Shown here: positions 27,173 to 34,142 of the stretch, in pieces | Layout: every line of letters begins with the position of its first letter | Position numbering within the stretch: the first letter of the stretch is position 1 | Source: Fomitopsis serialis | Lineage: Eukaryota > Basidiomycota > Agaricomycetes > Polyporales > Fomitopsidaceae | Length of the DNA: 34,142 nucleotides | Direction: 5' to 3' | Assembly: GCF_022376445.1 (NCBI RefSeq) | Contig: NW_025955374.1 | Span: 1-34,142 of the forward strand | The notes under the pieces: model-generated | The model's database searches: none | Told to the model about the DNA's origin: nothing | Seen by the model: only the letters and a program-made list of their open reading frames with translations | Program-made: the position numbers and the translations under genes

Positions 27173-28033
27173 TTACGTAGCCAGCGTACTCGCCGACTGC
27201 ACCACCTGCCTCACACACTGCGACACTGAGGTCGCTAGGTCGTCAGCCTGGATGTTCCGCTCGCCGGCCTTGGGAAACTGTGTGCTGGCAGTCAGGATCG
27301 TGCGGTACTCCACCGAGCGCGCAGCGCTGATCCACCTGTGCGCCTTCTCCGTGCCGTCTCGGGACGTCCGGATGACCGCTTCGGCTTGCAATGCATGCGC
27401 CCGGAGGACGAACGTGTGGAGGTGCAAGACAGTGATGGTCGAGCGCTGCGCAGAACGGAACGTGGGTGGCCAGTGCGAGCTGCATGAGTGGTACTTATCT
27501 AGGAGAGTCCATATTGACGCATTGCCACCCTGCTTGTGCACGCATAACCGCGAAGCGGGAATGATCGCTTGGCGGAGCAACCACTCGTCCCACCGCCAGA
27601 GCTCGCCGTACCGCCTGCACAAGGTCGCCCCCGTGTACGCGTTCGACAAGAAGAGGGCAGACATGTAAAGGGGGTGTCTGCTATCAAGGGGAGGTGCGAT
27701 CGAGTAGATGTCGAGGGCCTGTTGCGGGTCATCCGGTGTGATGCATCCATGCGATATGCATCACTGACAGTGAGAGCATGGGTAAGGCGGGGAACGATGA
27801 GACTTCGAGCGTTATCGAAGAGGGTCCACGGTCTTGCTCGTCCCGTAGACTCTGCACTTCCGCCAAAGCACCAAGACCCTCCGAAGGGCTTCTGAGAGCA
27901 TACAAGTAAGCTTGATCGACTTCAGTGAACATACATGAGTTGGCATTATACATGATGCACCCGAGGGACTCACATCAGAGTTCAAGTTAGCCGTCTCCAG
28001 ATTCTTCAGGGCAACGTATTCCGCCGTAGTCAC
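27173..28033 (-). pseudogene. Unrecognised gene remnant with one intron and a frameshift
   Basis: The minus strand reads as a diverged protein gene. An upstream exon (EYVALKNLETANLNSD) ends at 27974 at a GTGAGT donor. An 82-nt intron (27892-27973, branch-like GCTTACT, CTCAG acceptor) follows. The next exon reads PWTLFDNARSLIVPRLTHAL and on to HRM near 27745. There the frame must shift to continue as DDPQQALDIYSIAPPLDSRH and then MSALFLSNAYTGATLCRRYG, down to the stop at 27173. The residues Trp-Arg-Trp-Asp-Glu-Trp and HWPPTFR stand out, but I assign no family. It lies between the eEF3 pseudogene and the Plavaka gene and could be host or transposon-borne. Confidence 0.45.
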
Positions 28034-28748
28034 CGCGGGCAGTCAGTCAGCGGGTGAGTCAATCGATGGGTGAGTCGGCAGGTGAAAGGGTCGTTATACG
28101 AGGGAGTCGGGATACGAGGGAGTCAGTCGGCGAGTGAGTCGGTGGACGGTGAAGACTGCTCGAAATGTTTTGGCTCGAATTTGAAGATCGTCCTGCGTGA
28201 CTTGGGGCAGAGATGCGTGCGTAGCGGCCGAGTGGGCGGGGAGACAGCGAGGCAGGTGGTCGGACGCGGTCAGACGAGTAAGCGGGGAAGAAGAGGGAAA
28301 ACGACTGAGTGGGCCGGTGAAAGAGAAAGCAGATGGGCGAGAGCACGAGTGAATGGTCGGATAACAAGCAGGTCGGCGGGTACGGGCAGGAATGCAGGCA
28401 GGTAGGATGGCGTCGAGACGGCGGCAGACTCGATGGTGGTCGAGGACTGAGTACTGGCCCTGAGTCCTGAGGCCTGAAGTGCGAAGCGCTCAGTCCAGAG
28501 AACGCTGATTGTGATCGACTCAAATAATGACGACACAACAGGCTGTTACTGCCCATACCCTGCTCCGCTACTAAATGGTGAGGGTGCTTCAAAGCAGTCT
28601 GAAAATTTGTATTATAATTATACGGGTGATGGAAGTAGTACCTAGTGTCGCGGTCTGAAGGTCAATGAAGCATCGTCAACGAAGCTGTTGAGCCGTTAAG
28701 AGCTATTCAGACACCGTGACCATTGTATTCTACTACGAAGTTACTAGT
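28034..28748. other. GA-rich degenerate repeats and unassigned sequence
   Basis: 28034-28145 consists of loosely repeated GAGTC(G/A)G units (GGTGAGTCGGCAGG, GGGAGTCGGGATACGAGGGAGTC). 28200-28430 is GA-rich, similar in composition to 780-1650 but without the palindromic repeat core found there. 28431-28748 shows no gene; a short AT-rich segment lies at 28605-28625. One end of the Plavaka element may lie here, but I could not pair terminal repeats. Confidence 0.4.
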
Positions 28749-31700
28749 CTACCACAGCGTCTGATACGCGTACTTCGATGCCCAATTATTAAGCCAAAAC
28801 TTTGCAGCCTTATCTAGTACAGTATGAGTGTCCCAGTCTTCAGGTACATTCTCGCGAATCATTGCGCGAGTCGATCCAGGTGTGCAGGGAGCAAGCTGAC
28901 ATGATTGTCGAATTATCGACAAAGGAATGATGGCACCAACAGGTTTTCCGTTCGCGCGAAGGGGAGGCTTGTGGACAGGGTACATCAAATGAATGGGATC
29001 TGCTTGGGCTGGTAATTTTGCGAACCATTCTACATACGCCAGAGGCCCCTGGCTAGCCCACTCGGGAGGAGCTGGTAGCTGACGGAGAGTTCGGGGATCT
29101 TTGATGTCGTGCGGCAGCTTAAAGATTACCTTGACGCGCCCAATACGGGTACCTATAGACAGTGATCATATCAGGAATCTGTGAGGAGTGTAGTAGAGAA
29201 GACGATACGCACCTTGCAAGCCGGTAGCTTCGGCATCCTCTCCCTGCAGCACAACTACCGTGTCGAAACGCGCTGCTTGTCCGTCAGTTTCCATCGCATC
29301 GTCGGTCAGCGGCTCGGGGGTGAATTTGAATCCATGGAATACATTGAGGCGATTGATCGGCATGTGGGTGACAGCACTCCGGAGCTGTGAGGACGAGAGA
29401 GGGTGCCCGTTTTTGAGAGTATAGATGTGCTGAGCAAGTGCGTCGATGAAGCCCGGTGCGCAGTGTTTGTTGACGATGGATGGGAGAGTCTGGAGAGGTG
29501 CCGTAGGGTGTTTGGGTAGTTTGATTCGAGCGTTGATTCGTGACGACATAGGTATTCGGTCTGGTTCAGAGTTCCCTGTGTCACTGTCATCCCCTGGCTC
29601 CCGATCGGCACTCCTGAGCGATCGGTGGATGGTCGAGCTGAGCACGACCATCTTCTCCTGTCGTGCCAGCCAACGAACCATTTGCGGACGTGCATCGCGA
29701 TGGTTTGACGCCCTCCAGCCTTTCTTCACGTAGTCGATGTGAAGGCGTTCAAACGCCTCAGTATTGTAGTTATCGGTAGTGCCTAAAAGTCGAATGGCGT
29801 CGACGTAGTGGAGTAACGAGTGAAACTTCGGGATGTTGAGGTGCTCGCGCACTCCCAGGTCGACCAGGACGTCTTTATTGCGATGGAATATCTTGAGTGC
29901 GTCCTCCATGTACTGGAGAGTGGTGTCGTCATGAGTAGTATATTGCGCGAGGTAGATAAAATCGAGTATAGACCTGAAAGCAAGGATAGCCTTGCTGGGT
30001 ATCAGGCCTACCAGACACGCGAGGAGAATCCTCGCCATATGCTTGCGTTCGGTCCCTGAGACTTGAGACAGAGAGGAAATGCTGTTTTTGAAGTGGCGAG
30101 TACCGAATGCCGGAGGAAGGCAGCGAATGTGTCTGTCGAGCTCGTGTTCATCGACGAGTTCGGTACACCATTCGACGATGTGCTTGAAAACTCCCTGGTA
30201 GAGTTGATGGAGGACGTCAGGGGTAATACACAAATGGATATCGGTGTAGGGTAGATCGCGCCAGAACGGACGCACGACATATCCCGACACGTTGAGGTCT
30301 TGACACGCTCGGGTGTACGCATTAGAGCTCGTCTTGCCTTGGGTTTTCTCGCTGGCTTGACGGAGAACATCCAAGGTCCAGATGGAAGTACGAGGTGTAC
30401 CTGGCTTCGCAGATTCCAGCAGCTGCTCTGGTGCCTGGCACTTAGGGCATGTCCCAGACTTGGCGCAAGTGACCAGGCACTGCTCTGGATAGTCGGCTAC
30501 ATAGGCGGCGAGGATCGGATGTACGCGTCGAACCTCTCCATTGCCTGAGGTGACTTTGATACCTTCCTTCCCGGCCTGGACGAGCGGTTCCAAGATCGCG
30601 CGCACGGACACGTGGAAGAGGTGCTGAACGAGAGCGCGTTGCTTGCGCTGAGTGATGCCTTCGGAGCTAACCTTATCGACAGATAGATAACCTATGAGAA
30701 TACATGCGTGCTCAGACGGCTTGCGCCTCAGAGCACGCGGTATGTTGCCTAGCGTCATGTAGACCGGGTAGGCAGCCTTGTTTCCCGAGAATTGTGTTAA
30801 CTGAGTTTTGTCTGTCGCGATAATGACGGGCGCAACTGCTGAGCCTACAGGTAAGATGCTCTGCAATTGGTTCAGATATTTGCAAGGATTGATTGATATT
30901 CGATTACTCACTTGAATGGCATGCCACCAACGCCCTGTCCACATCTCGTTGTAGAGACGGTGCGTCCTCGACTTGTCTGAGAATATACACCGCGGTCTGT
31001 ACACGATTTGATCCGCGTGTTCAGGGTTTCCCAACAAGGTGCGAATGGCCTGGATTATGTCGCGGAACTGAACAAGGTGCTTCTCGTTAGGACGGTCCCT
31101 GAACGATAGCAACCTTTCCGTCCATTCTGCCCTCTCGGGCAGCGAATCCACGCACTGTAAGAGAGCACGGCTGTTGTGATACAACAGGCCGAGTCTCTCT
31201 TGGAACTGAGGTGCGTCAGCATATATGAGTAACATCGTCAGGGAAGCCCAGGTACTCACACCGGGTATTTCTAACGCTCTGTCGATGGAACCCTGCGTCA
31301 GTCCTTCCTGGATTGCCCAAGACGCGAATCGCCAATCCATCTCTGACTGAAATGGCTCCCATGGGTTCTTTCCGTCACTGTTTGTCGCGTCTTCTGTGCT
31401 CCTCTCTCCTGCAGTCGGACCCGCTAATCACAAGTTTACATTCAGAACACATTTGCTAAGTGAGTGTCAATGATCACTTACTTGAACTTCGACCTTCCTT
31501 GCCCTCCAGCCATCTCCTGCGCACGTCTTCGTCAACTTGAGTAACCTCTCCAGCTTCTGTATCTTCGTCTACCACACGCTCGTCGTCGTCGTCATCGAGC
31601 GAGAGCGCGGTTCGTCTTGCATAAGTCGATGGCCCTGCTGCGTCACCGCCTGTGTTGCGACCGCCTTCGCCATGTCCACCTCCACCCTCACCATCATCTC

Positions 31701-32147
31701 CGGTCCCTCCTGGATCGTTCGGCGGCTTGGACGGTGGGCACACATCTATAAAGTCGTATAGTGACGATAATTCGTCGTCCTCGTCTTCATCGTCCTCATC
31801 TGCATCCTCTTCGGGTGATAGATTTGCAACGGGTTCTGGCTTGTCGCCAGAATGTTCGCGTCTACCCGACAGTTCGTTGGTTCTGAACGCACATTGTGAA
31901 TTAATTGATCAAACCTCAGAGGCGGTTTTAATGCTTACCCTGCAGGCTCAATTATTACACCGTCGTTCAAAGACTCCTGACGGCCCTGGACCTCGAAGAT
32001 CTCCTTGAGTTTTCCTTTCTTGTACCATGAGCATTTCTTGCTCATGGTTTGGTGCGCGCACAGGCCCTGACTTGTCCGAAAAGTCTCGTGACAAGCGCCG
32101 CACGTATCATTGAGGAGTTCTTCGATGGTGCGCTTTTTTCTGACCAT
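28749..32147 (-). CDS. Plavaka/KDZ-type transposase, six exons, 1039 aa
   Basis: A transposase of the Plavaka group (KDZ superfamily, expanded in basidiomycetes). Exons: 31939-32147, 31482-31882, 31260-31423, 30912-31205, 29213-30860 and 28749-29152. The introns are 51-60 nt, all GT-AG with in-phase joins, and the exon total of 3120 nt gives 1039 codons plus a TAG stop. Residues 16-39 form a C2HC zinc finger (CGACHETF...HQTMSKKC) followed by WYKKGK; next comes an acidic, low-complexity region. The catalytic core includes DKTQLTQFSGNKAAYPVY (Asp about 373), SGTCPKC, TPDVLHQLYQGVFKHI and DNYNTEAFERLHIDYVKKG, all typical of the family. The C-terminal exon restores the LAYVEWFAKLP and WDTHTVLD segments. 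Introns 30861-30911 and 31206-31259 are multiples of three without stops, so a plain reading frame wrongly includes them. No disruption is seen; the element's ends were not found. Confidence 0.9.
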
Positions 32148-32960
32148 TGCTAGCTCGAAAAATCACCCAGATCTCAGAACCAAGAAGCGGAGGAGTAGGA
32201 ACGTACAGGTAATGGGGAGGAAGAGGCCAGGTATGTTGCAGAGTCCCAAATCATTTGAGAAAATTGATTTGTCCCTTCATCTGTCATTACGTTGCGTGGG
32301 CGCGTACCTGCGCGCCATTCAGACGCGATCTCCTTCGCGTCTCTCCTTCATCTTCAACTGTCATGTCGGTTTAAGGCTCGGGCATTGGTAAAAAATCATG
32401 TTCCTGCCTTCTTCTTCCTGAGCCCTTGCTGATCCTATTTCACGTTCGTATAGGTCACGCGTTCACAAACAATTGTAGACGCTTAATCAACCACCGACCG
32501 TAAATTGCGCTCGTCTTCTAAGGTATGTACTTGTTCATTGGCCTCTGGTTACTAGTACGTACTTCATCTATACCTACCCGCGAGCTGTGGCGTGTAACAT
32601 GCCGAAATGTCCCACGCCACAGTCCCTGTTACCCCTGGTTGCCAGCTCCGGCATAGGCCGGGGCGAATAGAGCGGATTAATGGCGGCCGTAGAAGGTGTA
32701 CGGCGGCCGCAATGCTGGGATATCGTTGTTCGAAAGGTCCTATGAGCGAGGGAATGAACGCGACGATCTCACACCCAGGGGAGACGGTGGATTACCATGG
32801 GCCACTGCAGCTAAGGCGGAGTGTGAGTGGAGAGGCGTAGGCGGTGCTGGAACCTACCCGGGCTTAGTCACTTGACGATATAGACCCCTTGACTGAGCAC
32901 GGCGGCCGTCCCCGGTTCTTTAGAATGTCTTCTGCCTCTGGTTCTAAGCCGTGAACTAAG
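32148..32960. other. Intergenic sequence with a strong hairpin
   Basis: No gene is recognised. A perfect 10-bp inverted repeat CTGTGGCGTG/CACGCCACAG (32585-32594 and 32613-32622) with an 18-base loop forms a hairpin; within the loop ACAT and ATGT can pair too. The sequence upstream of the transposase start (32148-32400) may hold its promoter and one element end, but no terminal repeat could be matched to the other side. Confidence 0.45.
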
Positions 32961-34142
32961 ATGTCTACCACCTCTCTCCTTCGCTCTGCTGCTACGCAGT
33001 CTGCTCGCTCACCCCGCCCCGGTCATCCTCGCAGTCGTGTCAATTCCAACGGCTTGAAGGGGGATCACATGAATCGGACTCCCAGCAGCGAAAGCCCAAC
33101 AGCCCGGGAGGTGAGGCCCTATATACTCTTATCGTGCTTTCGTAGACACTGACATCGCAATCGAGTTGGCCAATCCGGTCGTAAAGATCGCCACCAAGCT
33201 AGGGAACCCAACGAGGTCAAGAAACCTAAAGCCACTGAACAGGGTAAGTAACAAATCCATGTCTTGTAATGCGCACAGCAGCCCTCTAATATTTAGTATA
33301 ACAGAAACAGAGATCCAACAGATCGCCGCCGGCCAGTCCGACCCTGCTGAGGCAGGTAAGCGTGACATGCTTGTACCATCCGCCAATCCGCCTCACTGCG
33401 CACTAGTCACCAACGAGACCGACGGCGAAGACGAGTACCCCGAGGCTGTTCGGAAGGCCTTCGGAGACAAGTACCACAATCTCCCGCACGTCACTGGGGA
33501 GATCGTAAGTATGTCTGTGCTTTTCATATTCCAGCGACTGACCTTCGCGTATTCAGCAGATCTCTGGTTTCACACGCGACGATTGGACGGCGTTGCAGCA
33601 GTGGATCGAGAAGCACGACGATCTCAATCGTTTCAAGTGAGTATATTCACGCGTCTCAGTGGAGATTCTATTGAACTTAGCGATCGCAGATTTTGTTATG
33701 ACAGCGAGCAGGGGAATTACAACGATGTCTGCTAGCGATATACACAACCGTCTCTGTGCTACAGAGAGGTCGATCAGCAACGACAGGTGGTACCGCGGCT
33801 TTTGTCCTCCCGGTGGGTCGAACATGCGCTAGGTGTCTCAGACGAACAGGCGGAGTACGCGTCGATTCGTAACCCGAGCGGCTCGAAGAAGATTGCAGAT
33901 ATGGTCGAGGCGATCTTAGTCGGCGATAAGCTGTACGTCACCCAACTGAACGAATCGGCCAAGTCGCAGGAGCTTCATCATACCAAGGGAAAGGAAGGCG
34001 CGCTTCCTAAGGTACGTTCCAACCGCGCATCAGAGTTCAACAGGTTCACTCAAGCTTTTGAGCAGCTCGTGGATTTGGGGGATGCAACTAATCGGAACTC
34101 GCAAGACAACGCCCGCCAACGGCGACGGGTCAGAGTTCCCCC
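32961..34142 (+). CDS. Unrecognised multi-exon gene, 5' part, cut by the window end
   Basis: The plus strand shows short exons and GT-AG introns. A possible first exon starts at the ATG at 32961 (MSTTSLLRSAATQS) and ends at 33110, but its join to the next exon (ending 33243, KKPKATEQ) is not in phase by simple rules, so the 5' end is uncertain. Well-supported exons: 33305-33355 (ETEIQQIAAGQSDPAEA), 33407-33504 (ETDGEDEYPEAVRKAFGDKY), 33560-33636 (SGFTRDDWTALQQWIEKHDD) and about 33690-33726 (FCYDSEQGNYND). From about 33766 a frame (EVDQQRQVVPRLLSSRWVEH) stays open to the window end; its join to the previous exon is also unresolved. Introns include 33356-33406, 33505-33559 and 33637-33689. The protein is acidic and hydrophilic. 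I recognise no domain. Confidence 0.55.

Overview
The window comes from a filamentous fungus, most likely an Agaricomycete basidiomycete. The evidence is GT-AG introns of 51-82 nt, a fungus-type translation elongation factor 3 (eEF3) sequence, a Plavaka/KDZ-type transposase, a chromodomain Ty3/gypsy element and a Ty1/copia element. No intact host housekeeping gene is visible. It is a transposon-rich, gene-poor accessory region.

Layout: 1-2270 is GC-rich, with six dispersed copies of a roughly 55-bp repeat that carries a partial palindrome. 2271-2544 is unassigned. An eEF3-like pseudogene on the minus strand (26577 down to 24627, then 2842 down to about 2545) is split by a nest of three mobile elements, one inside the other, and each boundary is marked by an exact target-site duplication (TSD).

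Level 1 is a Ty1/copia element (2843-24626). Its two 278-bp LTRs differ at one base and its TSD is CGTGC. Level 2, inserted in the copia gag, is a Ty3/gypsy chromovirus (7404-23294). Its 550-bp LTRs differ at two bases, its TSD is CTTCT, and it has an extra 893-codon ORF between pol and the 3' LTR. Level 3, inserted in the 5' LTR of the gypsy element, is a 2974-bp fold-back element without a transposase (20174-23147, 8-bp TSD AGACGGGC). It has long inverted arms, arrays of CCGGCCGG-centred repeats near both ends, and a centre built of repeated short reading frames. Without the nested DNA the copia element is about 5.9 kb and the gypsy element about 12.9 kb.

To the right of the eEF3 pseudogene lie a decayed hypothetical gene (27173-28033, minus), a GA-rich stretch, a Plavaka-type transposase gene that can be read as six exons giving 1039 residues without interruption (28749-32147, minus), and the 5' part of an unrecognised multi-exon gene (about 32961 to the window end, plus).

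The order of events follows from the nesting: eEF3 copy, then copia, then gypsy, then fold-back element. The near-identical LTR pairs make both retrotransposon insertions recent. The fold-back element is the best candidate here for something undescribed.
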